From: Bremia lactucae
Taxonomy: Eukaryota > Oomycota > Peronosporomycetes > Peronosporales > Peronosporaceae
Length of the DNA stretch: 33,649 nucleotides
Assembly (NCBI RefSeq): GCF_004359215.1
Contig: NC_090612.1
Coordinates: forward strand, 4,644,258-4,677,906
Direction of reading: 5' to 3'
In this document: piece by piece, positions 16,495-27,791 of the stretch
How positions within the stretch are numbered: the first letter of the stretch is position 1
Layout: the number at the start of each line of letters is the position of its first letter
Position numbers and translations under genes: made by a program
Notes under the pieces: model-generated
Told to the model about the DNA's origin: nothing
The model's input: only the letters and a program-made list of their open reading frames with translations
The model's database searches: none

Positions 16495-17386
16495 TTTGCA
16501 CCGGTTGGAGCTCGTTTCTCAAATTTAACGCGATTCGCGTTTAGTTTTTGAAGCCAGGCTTCGCGTCCAAAGTCTTTGTCATTATAAATACACTCCAGGC
16601 TTGCATCAACGAGCCTTTATCTCGCTTATTGTTGCCACTATACCATCGATGCTTGAAAAAAGCATCGAGATAAAAATCTTCCTCAGCGCGAAAGCTCTTC
16701 GCACTGGGATCAAGCCATGTAGCTTTGTCGCAATATATAAGGGATATTGATTGTGAGGAGAAGTCTCTCCAGACAAGCTAATCACTAGCCGTTCTGGCGA
16801 AAGGCTCGGTTTTTATTACGGGCAAGTTGAGACGTTTTAGTGTCTACGATCCTCTGAGTGGTACCCACTGAAGCAGGAATACCACAAGAACTTTTGTTAG
16901 GATGGCGTAAGCCATCTTCATCGCCACGCACAGAAACATGTGCGGGTGACGGCACGGGAGACGGTGCTGGCGATGAGGAATCATCCTCTTTGTCGGAATC
17001 GAACATGCTGTAGCGAATGCTGGCAGCACGTCTATCCGAATAAGCCCTCTCATTCGAAGGCTCCTAGTCAGCCGCCTGACAATGATCAGGCGACTGTTCT
17101 GTTCTCCCCGAATCGGCCATTTCATCCGACTCGCATTCGTAGTCGACCTCCAAAGAGGGGTCGCATTCACGTGGTGCATCACCACGTGCACCTGCAACAT
17201 TTAAAGTCGCGGGAAGAAGACACTACGGTAGACGTAACGTCTGCCGCAAGAGACAATAATTCGTCGCCCGCGGCTGCATGAACTGCAGCCGAAGGCGCCG
17301 CACTATTCGCATACCGCATGGACTTGCTAACCATGCGATAGATATAAAAAGATGGTTCTGACCAATCAACATCGTTTTAAAAATTA

Positions 17387-17407
17387 AGTGGTCACAAAGC
17401 GACCACT
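17387..17407. promoter_or_regulatory. Copy D version of the 9-bp palindrome
   Basis: AGTGGTCAC and GCGACCACT separated by AAA, at the same spot between antisense start and polypurine tract as 2120-2140 in copy A; one mismatch. Confidence 0.4.
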
Positions 17408-17430
17408 CCATCCAATGACATTCAGAGTGA

Positions 17431-17894
17431 TTGTCGTTTAAGGGAGGTGATGTAACGGGGTGTATCGTTAGAAGAAATTAACACTTAAAGATTAATTATT
17501 AATATATTATCTAAAAGGAAGATAATAATTGGAGAGTATTACTTTACATGATAATATTCTATAATTTTTTTCATTGTTAGATATAGACCACATTATATCT
17601 ACTTTCTCCGCGGTCCAGTCAGCGCTGGACGCGCACAAAGAGAGAGGCAGATAAGACTTTTATTACATCTTTTGTATTAGTTATAATTAAGTTAGTGTGT
17701 AAAGATAGAAACAGAAGAACCTAATTTATATTAAATACATTTTTTTAACTAACCCTCTTTAAAGCAAGCGGTTTGAAGAGAGTCTTCCTCTGCACGTACT
17801 AGTGTACGTGAAGTGACGTGAGGCACCACTCGAACTGAGGCAGAGCAAAGTGGACTTATACTAAAGCAGTACAAGTCAGTAGTGCCCCGTTACA
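17431..17894 (+). repeat. Gypsy D polypurine tract and complete 3' LTR
   Basis: TTTAAGGGAGGTGA (17437-17450) precedes the LTR TGTAACGGGGTGTATCG at 17451, which closes with TGCCCCGTTACA at 17894 (444 bp). The terminal inverted repeat is TGTAACGGG/CCCGTTACA. This intact copy defines the family-1 LTR for the others. No 5' LTR of D is visible because of the gap. Confidence 0.92.
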
Positions 17895-18450
17895 GCTCGC
17901 TTGGCGACTGAGACTCTTGTCATTGTGCCTTGAGTTCCGTTGAGCTTAGGCTTGCAGATTTTGGACTTTGACAGTATGGAAGCCGTCTTGTTTTTTTCGA
18001 CTTGGATTTGAGATGTGATCTTCATTATTGGTTGGCCTGGCTTTAAGCCTTGAGCTAAGGACTGGTTGGAGTTCAAGACCTTCGGCACAACACGCAACGT
18101 CCCTAACAAAGTTTTGGCGAGTCATGAACCCACCTTTGCTGGGCAAGAAAGCGATATTGGTACGACCTATTGCCGGGAACCGTCAGAGTGCTGGATATTG
18201 GAACGGCTGAATTAATTAGCTTGAAGCTGAAAAGGTTTGTCTCGAGCGTGGCTCATTGACTGTATGTGAAGTGGCATGTTTTAAATCCACCGGATGAGGT
18301 CGACCGAGATGGTAGTGACACTGTTGGCGATACGCCAAAGCATTTCAGGTTAGGCTTGTTTGATGCTAGTGTAGTAACACGTAAACTTTCACCGAAAGTG
18401 TTGCATCTAGGTAGAATTACTCTTCATCGGCTGTCGAATCAGACACCGGC

Positions 18451-18637
18451 TATCATATAGAGCAAAGTAAGGTCAAATATCTGTTAAACGTGGAAACATA
18501 GATGTTTTTGACCATAACGTGGTGTATGGTCTCTGCAACTCTGTATCATATAGAGCAAAGTAAGGTCAAATATCTGTTAAACGTGGAAACATGGATGTTT
18601 TTGACCATAACGTGATGTATGGTCTCTGCACTCTGTC
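18451..18637. repeat. 93-bp tandem duplication
   Basis: 18451-18543 and 18544-18637 are near-identical copies, each starting TATCATATAGAGCAAAGTAA, differing at a few positions. Recent local duplication. Confidence 0.93.
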
Positions 18638-18666
18638 TTTGCCGTGCAGAGACGGCAAAGACAGAG
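18631..18666. repeat. Perfect 15-bp hairpin
   Basis: CTCTGTCTTTGCCGT (18631-18645) and its exact reverse complement (18652-18666) flank GCAGAG. It sits at the end of the 93-bp tandem duplication; the right arm looks like a fold-back extension of the left. Confidence 0.9.
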
Positions 18667-18827
18667 TTGGACACCGCAAGACACCAAATTTGTAATATCA
18701 CACAGTGATACTAGCGAACAGCTGTATGACCTTGTCAATGAAGGGACTAGTAGCGTTGTAATGATATTAGCCTTAATCCTGTCTCATCGTTCGTAATATA
18801 TGCTCTTTTAATTTAAAGCCACATATA

Positions 18828-21800
18828 ATGTCTGCTAATGAGTTCGGCCAGGCCTTAAAGACCGGCAACTTATCTGATATGTTGGTCAATCGACGAGATT
18901 CTCCGGAGATCTTTTCATCGCTTGAGGATGAGGCCGTTCTTGAGAAAAATATTCATTTGGTGCGTGCAGTGATTCGCCGAGCCGTTAAAGTCCTTCGAAT
19001 TTATTATTTCTTTGGTTCAGGATTATTAAGACGTGGTGTGGAATAATACACTAACCGTTTTACCTCTACTTAAAGGTGTATATCATGTATTTGACCTGGT
19101 TTCTGGAGCTAATTACTGCTTTACACGGCAGTGACGTTTCGAAAGGACATACGTTGGATATTGACTAATTTTTCGTGCTGAGCTCGCCGCTGGATAGTGC
19201 GCGAGAGTAGGTACTTTAAGTTGAAGCGGCCACTAAACCGACAGAGACACCAATTCATCGGAACGATCATTTTCTACAAAAATACGCGCTCGACTTCGGT
19301 GGCTACTATAAACCACTCATGCAAGATAGTAAGATTCAGCTGAAAGAGGCAAGCACCCCAAGTGGTATGGCTAGCTAGCCTTACGGGCTCTCCAAGCCCT
19401 GGCTACTCATAATCGTCTGGTGATGCAATGGTCCCGCTCTCGTAGAGGTTATGCCCACACGAATTGTGATAACTTCTTTGTCCATAGACCTACGGAGCAG
19501 GGTCGATCAGATGTGGATAACTACCTTGACTATCTTCAAGCAGTATGAGTTTAATGCCAACGCGTTAAATGCTCTTTGGTGTGGATGAGATTCCCTTCTT
19601 TGTGTGTACCTCTGGAAAGTAAGGCCGTCAAGTAGATTCTGCTAAGGTAAAGCCATTGTAGATTGGCTGGTTCCTAAGAGCTACAATGACCAACATAAAA
19701 GGCTTGGACTTGCCAACTATTTGTATAAGTACAACTAATGCGGATAAGGCTAGGCCTTTATCCAATCACCCTGTGAAGGATGTGGATAGCTGCTGAAGAA
19801 GCACCGAGAACGATGCTTTCAAGCGGTAAATGATAGTTCTCATGTATGCCCAGACTTTGGCCTCGCCCGATTTTGATCGGTCTCTCATTGTCTCTGTGAC
19901 GCATCAGACTTTGCACATTAGTAGTGCACATTTACAATCAAATGTCCGAGGACGCGACAGTGTATTTGTATTCGAGTCTCGGCAGCTCACGCTGTAAAAA
20001 TGAACTATTCAGGTCATGACTTGCTATAATGTAGCTCGTTTTGTATTAATTAATATGTAAGCGGAATAATACAGAGAAATATAATATTACCTTTTACGAT
20101 GATATTGTCAATTTTCCATGCGGGTAATATTGCTGCAGTTATGGAACAATTCTATTTATTGGTAGATTAAAATTTATAATTTAATCGCCAATCGCTGCTA
20201 GACGCACGAATGGGCGATTAGCGACAAGTCTGTATTAATACTTAATATTAATGTATCAAGTCAAAACAATAGGAAGTGACAGGAAATATAATAACTGTAA
20301 ATATTAGTATGAGAAGTTCAACAGTAAATATATTTCTCAGTGATTCAATTACACTTCTTACAGCAAACATTCCTGAGTTTAGACCTTCAGTTGCTAAGCT
20401 ACGCTTAGCAAATAATATGCCTTCCTTTGCACGTCTTGTAGATGAAGTATTCGAAGGCATCATTTTTAATCTATTATAAGCGTAGGTTGATTACAATTGG
20501 AGCAGAACAAGCGAAAGGTGCCCCGTTACATATGACTCATGGCATCTCGTCAAATTCAGAATGCATCTTCTTGGTTTAAGCATTCTGTGATCTATATATA
20601 TTAGCGACCTAAACGCACTGGGACTCAGTCGCCTCACATATCACAGAGGATTATTTCGCGGCTTTCATACCTTGCAGAATATTCTTTCGGAGTGAAGTAT
20701 TTTCAAGAAATTAAACGCTTCGGATGATGCAGTGTCTACACAGGCCTGATTACGAGCTTGGGTATACTACAACTCTGTCCTCGCCAGTCACTGAGTTAAT
20801 CCGTGCGGCTTGTGCCAAGGATGAACAGTGTGTAGCGTTGCTACAAGCTCTTGGAAGCATTAAATTCAAAGACCTGGACATCGAATTGTCAGCGCAATTT
20901 TAGGTGTGGCGCTACAGCATTACTTCATCAATTTTCTTTTTTTCTGCTTTTGCCCGGCCGCAGTGGATTCTCTGGGCATCGTGATTCCGCACGATAAGAA
21001 CATTTCGTATCAAGTTCCGTTAGAGGTAAAAAAAACTGCTCCTAACAGCCATCTCGGTCAAAAGAAGACCTAGATCGATGAGCAGAGCTAATGGTGGCCT
21101 AAACTCTAGAATTGGGACAGCACCTACGTGTGCGCATGCGACTGCGCCGCTTACCAGCTTGTATGACCAGAAGATTTTGAAGATTGGATTTTGTGTTTGG
21201 CCTACCCAAGGTTCCGGATGGAAACGTAGGCATCCTGTTCTTTGCTGAGTGCCTTGAGCAAGATGGCTCACTTTAGCGGCTTTGCCTGACACCAACGATG
21301 GAGAATGCACACATAAGCTGTTGATAGATCGCGTGTTGTGTCAACACAGTTGCTTGCAATTGACTTTGATATAGACCCCCTAAACATTTCGGAAGTCCAC
21401 CTTCAGGAGGCTAGTCATTTGATACGATAGTTCACAACTAATTATCTGCACGCCGACGGTCACTCCGAGCGCATACATTTTTGTCGTTCAAGATATTTTG
21501 CGCAGCGAGTGCGCTGGAACGCGGAAACATTAAAACACTTATCTCTTCGTAGTTAAGTTTGAGTTTAACAACGCTTTTCACGCCTCTACTTCGCTGTACG
21601 TGAACGACCTCACACACTATCGCGTATCTTCATGCTACCAGGTCTCGGTGGGGGCGGCGATGCCGATTGGCTTGCTGACCTCAGCCATGTCACTGTTCAA
21701 GACAAGTTAACGAGTTTCTCGCGACACTTTCAAATGTTACGACATGTGATTGACGCAATGACTGATCGCCAAAAAAAAACAAGCTGTTGCCAAAGACAAT

Positions 21801-22180
21801 AACTGTATCTTGTGTCTGCGGCGGGTTACCGAGTAGTACCTATTTCTACCTAAGAATGTATGCCGTCCGGGCTTTAGACCAAATTGCATTCACGCTTATT
21901 AGACTGACAACGGTCGTGGCCAAAAACAGCCTAGCTTATACATTATACCTTCCGCGAAAGCTGCACACATATCAAGTGTTTTATGCTGGCTTGCTTAAGC
22001 CATTTTGGTGTTCTTTCCAGGTGAGTTTAAAGTCTTTTGTGGCGAGAAAGATGGCAATTTCGTATATTGCTGCATCCTCATCAGGTTGTCCAGCTGACCT
22101 ACTAAGCGAGGCTGATGATGTTCTGTCATCAGAAGACGAATTTAAATATTATCAAGGATTTTCGGAGCTTAGCTAGAGTG
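18828..22180 (+). pseudogene. Gypsy F3 pol, very decayed
   Basis: Third gypsy family, matching the oomycete lineage I know with MSANEFGQALKTGNLSDMLV upstream of RT. Landmarks: near 19480 NCDNFFVHRPTEQGRSDVDN, where YFDD has decayed to NCDN; AKVKAIVDWLVPK (19650); VFVFESRQLT (19965); interruption by a solo LTR; LVKFRMHLLG of RNase H (20545); TTLSSPVTELIRAACAKDEQ (20775); VIPHDKNISY (20980); ADWLADLSHVTVQDKL and FQMLRHVIDAMTDRQ (21660-21770); and integrase end VVAKNSLAYTLYLPRKLHTY, QVFYAGLLKPF (21910-22010). Stops and indels occur every 100-200 bp, so it is the oldest element here. Confidence 0.78.
20030..20530 (+). mobile_element. Solo LTR inserted in F3 RNase H
   Basis: TGTAGCTCG at 20030 and GGTGCCCCGTTACA at 20530 bound a non-coding AT-rich 501-bp element flanked by TATAA and TATGA (4 of 5 match, a target duplication). 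F3 pol resumes directly after it. The internal CGCTGCTAGACGCACGAATG recurs in the 23101 LTR, so it belongs to that LTR group. Confidence 0.75.
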
Positions 22181-23100
22181 TCGCGGAAAATCTCGTGCTT
22201 CAAAGCATAAAGAGCTTTTGCCGATTTTTTAGCCCCCCCTGCATTGCTCGATGAGAAAGAAAACCTTTGAAGAAAACTTCCGAAGCGACGTCGTCACGAT
22301 AGCGAATGCCACATTCCGATTTAGCGAGTACTCCCCGTTTGAGAACTCTTAGCAGCACGAGTTGCCCTTCAGCAAGATTGCCATAACGCCGTTGACGGTT
22401 CCGATCGCCGCGTTCAGGGTCAACTTGCGTCGTCCATGGTTATGACATGGCTTGGATCCGTATTCAAGTGCAAATCAAACAATAATGTGCTGATCAGCAA
22501 GAGCGTTAAATTGTATTCGATACACTGATTTTGACTGGCCTTTGGCCTTTAACTTTGCAAGATTATAGCGGAGTTACGTTCCCGCCGAGAGTCCGCCACG
22601 TCGGCGCTGACTTGTAGAGCCCATTTACTGCTAAATTGTTGTGTTCGATGAGCCCATCAGCTGAACGCACAATCCTCTTCTTGTGCGATTTGTCGGAAAC
22701 AAGAGGATTGGTATAGTCCTCATCGCGGACGCGGGTCAACACTCGTCTACATTTCCTTGATGAGGAAAAGTTTGTCTGACGGTAGTGTTCTCAGCACTCT
22801 GCGTCCCTATGACGTACAGATGTCAGCACATCGTTACAAATGAGCCACGTATACGCGTTCTCGTACTTAGCAAATTTTCACCTTGACGCTATTTGTCGTC
22901 CGGCAGACTTGGTGCTTGTAAAATCAAATCATAAAAATTAAAGAATCTGTAGAAATTGATGATTAGACCTTACAAGTTCCGTGTCGTCAGACGACATGCG
23001 ATACATTTTTACATGGCTTTCCACCAATTCCCAATTTTATTAAGGAATCACTTTCCGATTGGATAGATTTTTTTAAACGATAAAGTTGCTGCATAAATTT
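22181..23100. other. F3 3' region, unassigned
   Basis: About 0.9 kb between the end of recognisable F3 integrase and an LTR start. No convincing frame on either strand and no chromodomain seen. No purine tract before 23101, so the LTR there need not belong to F3. Confidence 0.45.
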
Positions 23101-23910
23101 TGTAACGGGGTGTCCCGTTACAAAATATTATTACCTATAAGAAGAATTATGAAGAGGAGTAACATTATTGTCTTTATTATTTTTTCTTTACATTTTCAAT
23201 TTACCATACACAGTATACTGTAACGACAATTTAAACAGTTTGGCTCATTGGTTGATTTTTGTATCTACAGAAAGACAAAACACGTATAATGAAGCTCTTA
23301 TGTGTTTCTAAATTCTACTGACGTCAACCCTACTATGACGCTAAGTACACTTGGTGTACTTAGGGGGCGGTCAATTACTAAATCATAGTAATTTGACCCA
23401 ACATGTCCCTTTAAGAAAGACAAAACACGTATAATGAAGCTCTTATGTGTTTCTAAATTCTACTGACGTCAACCCTACTATGACGCTAAGTACACTTGGT
23501 GTACTTTGGGGGCGGTCAATTACTAAATCATAGTAATTTGACCCAACATGTCCCTTTGACTGTCATCTCCGGTGCACTTTTGCCTAAATTTGGCTTAAGT
23601 CTTAATTCTTCCAAATCCCCAAACCACCGACACGCCCAGAATTAAACCCCGCCAGTCGCTGCTAGACGCGCGAATGGGCGGTGATCAATGAGCCATAATG
23701 CATACTTAAGTGAGCATATTAATTCAGTCAGGAAGATACGATACGTAGGAACTAAATTATATTAATACGGTTTCACTTTTTATCGATACTTAGTCTACCT
23801 TACCATTGGCCTTGAGTAGCTACGGATTCTTAGCAACTTAAAGCCCCCCCCCTGCACTCATGTACGTGAAGAATTCGGCGGCACCTTGACATTCCATGTT
23901 ATCAGCTTAG
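23101..23910 (+). repeat. LTR-like element with internal 145-bp tandem repeat
   Basis: Starts TGTAACGGGGTGTCCCGTTA, a palindromic LTR start like the gypsy LTRs here. It shares CGCTGCTAGACGCGCGAATG (about 23655) with the solo LTR and a CATGTACGTGAAG box near 23863 with family-1 LTR ends. The 3' terminus is lost. Possibly the 3' LTR of F3. Confidence 0.55.
23269..23557. repeat. 145-bp tandem duplication inside the LTR
   Basis: Two almost identical copies, 23269-23413 and 23414-23557, each with AGAAAGACAAAACACGTATA and the palindrome-rich AAGTACACTTGGTGTACTT. A single base differs in the clearly aligned part. Confidence 0.94.
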
Positions 23911-23911
23911 G

Positions 23912-23982
23912 TTAGCAAGTACTAGCGAAAAGTGCTCCTTCACAGATTTAGCAAGTACTAGCGAAAGTGCTCCTTCACAGAT
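23912..23982. repeat. 35-bp tandem duplication
   Basis: TTAGCAAGTACTAGCGAAAA followed by GTGCTCCTTCACAGA occurs twice back to back with a one-base difference. Confidence 0.9.
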
Positions 23983-24739
23983 TGTGTGCAAAACTTAACA
24001 TTTTTACGGTTGCTCAACTGCAAGGCCTAACGATATACAAGCGTTGCTCATTTCATTAATTTGAGCTTAATATGTTACTACCTAGACCCTAAGACTTATA
24101 GGATCCAAGAGCCAATTAGTTCAACATTTATTTTTGGCAAAAAAATTATCAACTTCACCAATTTCTGGCGCTATCCAGCTATACCAGAAAAAAAAACAAA
24201 GCAGTAACAGCTTGGAGATTCGTGCAAGATCGTAAAGCTTTAGTCCTGGCTCAAGGATCTTAACGATTCGTGGAATCACAAGGCATTATTGCCCAAGACT
24301 ATGTGCCTCTAATAGCATGAAGTATAATTGATAACAACATAAAAGATATTCTGATTGGTGTGCACCACACAACATGTAAGGTTATCAACAAACGTGCAAC
24401 CCCTTTACAACCTCCGCCACCTTGCCACGATCATGCAGTCGCATCAAGTATTGACTTTGCGTCATATTCTGTGTAATAAGACACCTCTCTCGCTGAAAGC
24501 TACGCGTGTCGCGAGCTTCTCACGTGTCTTAGTCTCAGCTCCATTGGACAGATTGCCAACGAGTGGCATGTAATATCAAGGATACGTTCATTCACATTAG
24601 GTGGTTTGAAGACGTACTCTCTGTGAGATCTTGCGGCCGCAATGGCCATTGAGCTATGAGGAGATTATTTGACGTTATAATTTCGGCTCTTCGTACTCAT
24701 CAAGCGAATTTGTTATGATCTGGTGCCCTGGGCTAGGTG
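23983..24739. other. Unassigned, possible decayed copia H 5' part
   Basis: No confident frame. It precedes recognisable copia RT in the same orientation, so it may be the eroded gag/integrase part of that element. Confidence 0.35.
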
Positions 24740-25490
24740 TCATGCTTAAATATGTTACTGTATTGGCAGCACCAGGTTCTGGAGTCGTATTTGGAAGTTG
24801 TCTTTAAACTCAGACGTGAGAAGGTTCGATCCTCATCCGTTCCCTCAAAGGGTCGCTGTTCGATGCCCAAGCGACCAAGAGTATTCGGAGTAAATCAAGA
24901 GGCTTCGGGTGCTTGGTCGTCAGCACTTAAATCTTATCGTTGTTTCCAGAGTCATTAGATGGTGAAAAATATCAATACAAAGACACATTGGAGCTTCATC
25001 GACCAGGTTCGTCTTAACTACCGCAACTTTTGGTGCAGAGTTCGTAGCTTACTCGATCAGATCCATACAAGAAGACTGTGAGATTTGTTACATAATAGTG
25101 AGCTGATAAGTACAACCTCAACAATGCTTATATTGTGAATTCTGTCATGTCCCTCTTATCGTATAAAATATTGTGAATTCAATTTCGATGCAAAAATAAA
25201 GTTCATTTTCTTCTAGTGTCGCAAAGTCGTGTCAGGAGACTTGATAATCGGATCGAGCAATAAGCATAGTTTAGAAAGAGTAGTCCACCAGATATGTCAA
25301 TCCTCTCATACATGAAGATTACGTCTCCGAGCAGGGATGAGGAGTACCGAGCAGCTACGATTGTAAATATAGGATTGGCTACGTAGGACAGGTTGAGCCT
25401 GGGCTCAGAAACTCTAAAACTCACTCTATCTCTTTCGTTGTAATTCCTATTGCTACAGGAGGCATTATTGATTTCCAACAAGCAGCATAT
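24740..25490 (+). pseudogene. Copia H remnant: RT and RNase H
   Basis: The frame at 24737-24958 ends VFGVNQEASGAWSSALKSY, which aligns with the copia RT motif YGLKQASRAWSSxLKxY. Around 25320-25480 the text SRDEEYRAAT, then ALLISN, resembles copia RNase H (SxAEAEYRA..., DNQSAIMISN). Everything between is decayed. Gypsy E is inserted in this RNase H, splitting it at 25490 with the rest expected beyond 33290. Identification rests on short motifs. Confidence 0.5.
25486..25490. repeat. Target-site duplication CATAT, left copy
   Basis: CATAT directly outside the 25491 LTR end; its partner is at 33286-33290. 5 bp is the normal Ty3/gypsy duplication length. Confidence 0.75.
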
Positions 25491-25972
25491 TGTAACTGGG
25501 CGCCTTCCACTAGTACTGATCAGTACTAGTTAGCCTTTCATTGATTACAGTGTAGGTGAGGTGCTTCGAAACTTCACGTACACGTAGGTACAGAGGAAGA
25601 TTTCAAAAGCTGAGGGTATTTAACTTTTAGGTCTAAACTAAGGCTTTAGTAAAAGAAATATTTAAAATGTATTAATATTGTTAGTATCCTACGCAACGAT
25701 CTTCTATAACTAGTGAACTTATAATATTAATAACTAACTAAGTATGGTGCCTCCTTGCGCACAGCACAATTGTGTCTCATAACGATTGGCGGGGATGATC
25801 TAGACCCAAATCAACCAATTAATAGAGCTAATGTCTTGTTGCATCAAAATTTCCGAATTTGGTAATACTGGAGCTACTGAAGTCAAAATTAATAAAGATA
25901 AAGCTTTGGAATATCTTTAATTGTTTTGTCTCGTAGAAAATAATACTTATGTACCAAAACACCCCCGTTACA
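25491..25972 (-). repeat. Gypsy E 3' LTR
   Basis: Minus-strand LTR from TGTAACGGGGGTGTTTTGG at 25972 to CAGTTACA at 25491 (482 bp). It matches the LTR at 32811-33285 along its length with many substitutions, so the insertion is old. Next to it the minus strand reads AAGTAGGCGGTGA, an eroded polypurine tract ending GGTGA as in family 1. Confidence 0.88.
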
Positions 25973-26077
25973 TCACCGCCTACTTAGGGACTGATGTCGG
26001 GTGACATGAAATAATATTATGTCTTTCCCTGTAATTTTGCATTATTGAATTAATCAGAATACCGATTCTTTGCATTA

Positions 26078-27791
26078 TTGATTTTGGTTAAAATCAACAT
26101 GGCGACAAATAAGTCTGTGCGCGTTGCCCGTGAGGCCGCAAAGTTGGCAGCTGCACGGATCAGTGCAGCTGTTGGTAATGAAAATGTTTCAGTATACGCA
26201 AATGGTCTACTGTGGGGAATACATCATCTCCTACTCCAAATGGGTGACTGCAATATGTCATCTGATGATGACATTGCAGGTGACGGGAAAAAGTCACCTG
26301 CTACACCAACTGTAGGCGACTGGTCTATTTCACCGACATTGCCCGACTCAGTGGCAACTGTAAAGGCCGCCAGAAACCCGGGGCTGAGACCGTTAAACCT
26401 TTGGGTTCTTACGTGACAACTAGAGAGGTGATGACGAAGTTGTTCGACTCGTCGGACCTCTTTGATGGGGTGTCATCTGATGACGTTTCCGTTGGCGATG
26501 ATCACTCTCGTTAGTATGAGTCATTAGGAACTAAGTGGCTGTGAAGGGAAGAGTGCTGCTGGTGGTGCTATTTTTTGTTGCATCACCAGGAAAGTAGTAT
26601 TTCTAGGAATCGCTCCAGGGCTAACTTAACGTTAACGTTAACATGAGCCAGGAGGAGAGGGACCGCAATACGTTGCGATTTGCTCCTGAAAAGAGGCCTT
26701 GGTAGCCCTATAGGGATAACCTGAATCATTGGTTCGGTATGACCAACGATCGAAATCGTGTTCCGTTATTCAGATCATCCAGGCTTCACAAACCTGGTGA
26801 TGATGAGACGGAATTCTTCATCGATGCTTTTTCCGGCATCGTGGTACTCTTATAAGTGAGCAAAGGATGTCAAACCTTGTTCCAAGCTTGGATAGCCTTT
26901 GTACAGAATGTACATAACATAGGCCGTGAGGTGTGGCTTCACAAGCTACCTGCTTTCCGTGATCGGTTCGAGAAATGGACCGTGGTAAGTGCTCGCTATA
27001 AGTTGCAATGATTGTCTAGAGAGGCAGAAGCTCGTGGAGGGCCAATGCTGTTTTAAGGGTGCAAGTCATGCTCCTAAGGAAGCATATTACCTTAAAGATC
27101 CTCATTGGAGGACGCTCATCTCTTACGAGTTGCGTCAAGGGATTGAAAACCTCCAATCCTTTTAAGAGTGCGGGAGCGCTCGTTTTCCGATGGGCCTTCT
27201 GTCGAGGAGGATGGGTCTCGTGGTACTACAAGACGAGATCCGAAATATCCAAAATTAGTTGGGAACGAGGCTCTCAACTATCATGCGAGGTTGGGTACCC
27301 TCGCCAACAAACGAGATAAATCGTTCGAACACCCTTTGCCTCACGGTAGTTCAAGAAACTTTCAATAAGAAGGCGCTTCTCACCACCTAAATCCCTAAAT
27401 GGATATGGAGGGGGAGAAAAGCTCGGGCTCGCCTCGTTTGACGAACCCGAATCAACTTAGTGATTTGGACACACCCTTTCTATTTGAGGGGTGGACATTG
27501 ATCTCTAATGCTTCCCGTGAGTAGTTGAGAGATTGTGCGCAGGTTGCGACTGATTAACTGGTGAACAAAAGGCCCATGAGTCCCTTCCAAAACAAGCCGG
27601 TGACAGTTCGTCAAAAATCTCATTCTTGGAAAAAAGAGTGGATCGTCTGGTTTAAAGAATATCAAACTCTACTCCGAGACAATAAGATTTTGGCTTGGAA
27701 CGATCATGCTTTGGCGGATGCCCTAGATCGTTCCGGTGCAGCCCGGAATAGGAAGCAGCCTCGTACTGATTACACGGGCGGAGACGCTTAA
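26078..27791 (+). pseudogene. Gypsy E antisense gene (family-2 homologue)
   Basis: On the strand opposite to E pol and starting 106 bp from the LTR. MILVKINMATNKSV and AREAAKLAAARISAAVGN, then an acidic Ser/Asp region (SSDLFDGVSSDDVSVGDDHS, 26440), ETEFFIDAF, VQNVHNIGREVWLHKLPAF, RDRFEKWTVVSARYKL and LSREAEARGG, then NEALNYHARLGTLANKRDKS opposite the chromodomain, and HSWKKEWIVWFKEYQTLLRD up to RKQPRTDYTGGDA with TAA at 27789. The same blocks in the same order occur in family 1 (IGREAWLQKLNANRVKFEK, SREAGLP, NEAPSCHVKVDNHASEQDNS, RKKQRTNGTGGADQ). Several stops and frameshifts. Conservation across diverged elements argues for a gene of unknown function. Confidence 0.6.
27230..27335 (-). pseudogene. 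Gypsy E chromodomain
   Basis: The minus strand reads RTIYLVCWRGYPTSHDS, TGA in place of the Trp codon, EPRSQLILDISDLVL, stop, YHETH. It is the same chromodomain as in family 1, in a diverged element, and again opposite the antisense gene. Confidence 0.82.

Larger units (their letters stand above)
15683..17372 (-). pseudogene. Gypsy D antisense gene, heavily frameshifted
   Basis: Starts MLIGQNHLF at 17372 and can be followed through SSPAPSPVPSPAHVSVRGDE (about 16930), then LSCHVKVKNRASKQDNSFAA, DLESKIDKINHFLYDLEEGL, HHIERLEDRSKSSYSMLE (15822-16163) and the tail down to 15683. More frameshifts than copies A-C, and a composite duplication at 16401-16494 interrupts it. Architecture identical to copy A, which supports a gene rather than chance frames. 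Confidence 0.55.
17895..18827. other. Unassigned 0.9 kb with tandem repeats
   Basis: Lies between the D LTR and the recognisable pol of F3. Short open frames on both strands, none recognised; it could be the decayed gag/protease of F3 or the site into which D inserted. Contains the 93-bp tandem duplication and the 15-bp hairpin listed separately. Confidence 0.5.

Noticed and set aside
24820..24840. B-box-like GGTTCGATCCTC suggesting a tRNA or SINE
   Set aside because: No A box at the right distance and the region reads as copia RT.
26636..26645. GTTAACGTTAAC direct/palindromic repeat
   Set aside because: Too short to mean anything without a pattern in other copies.
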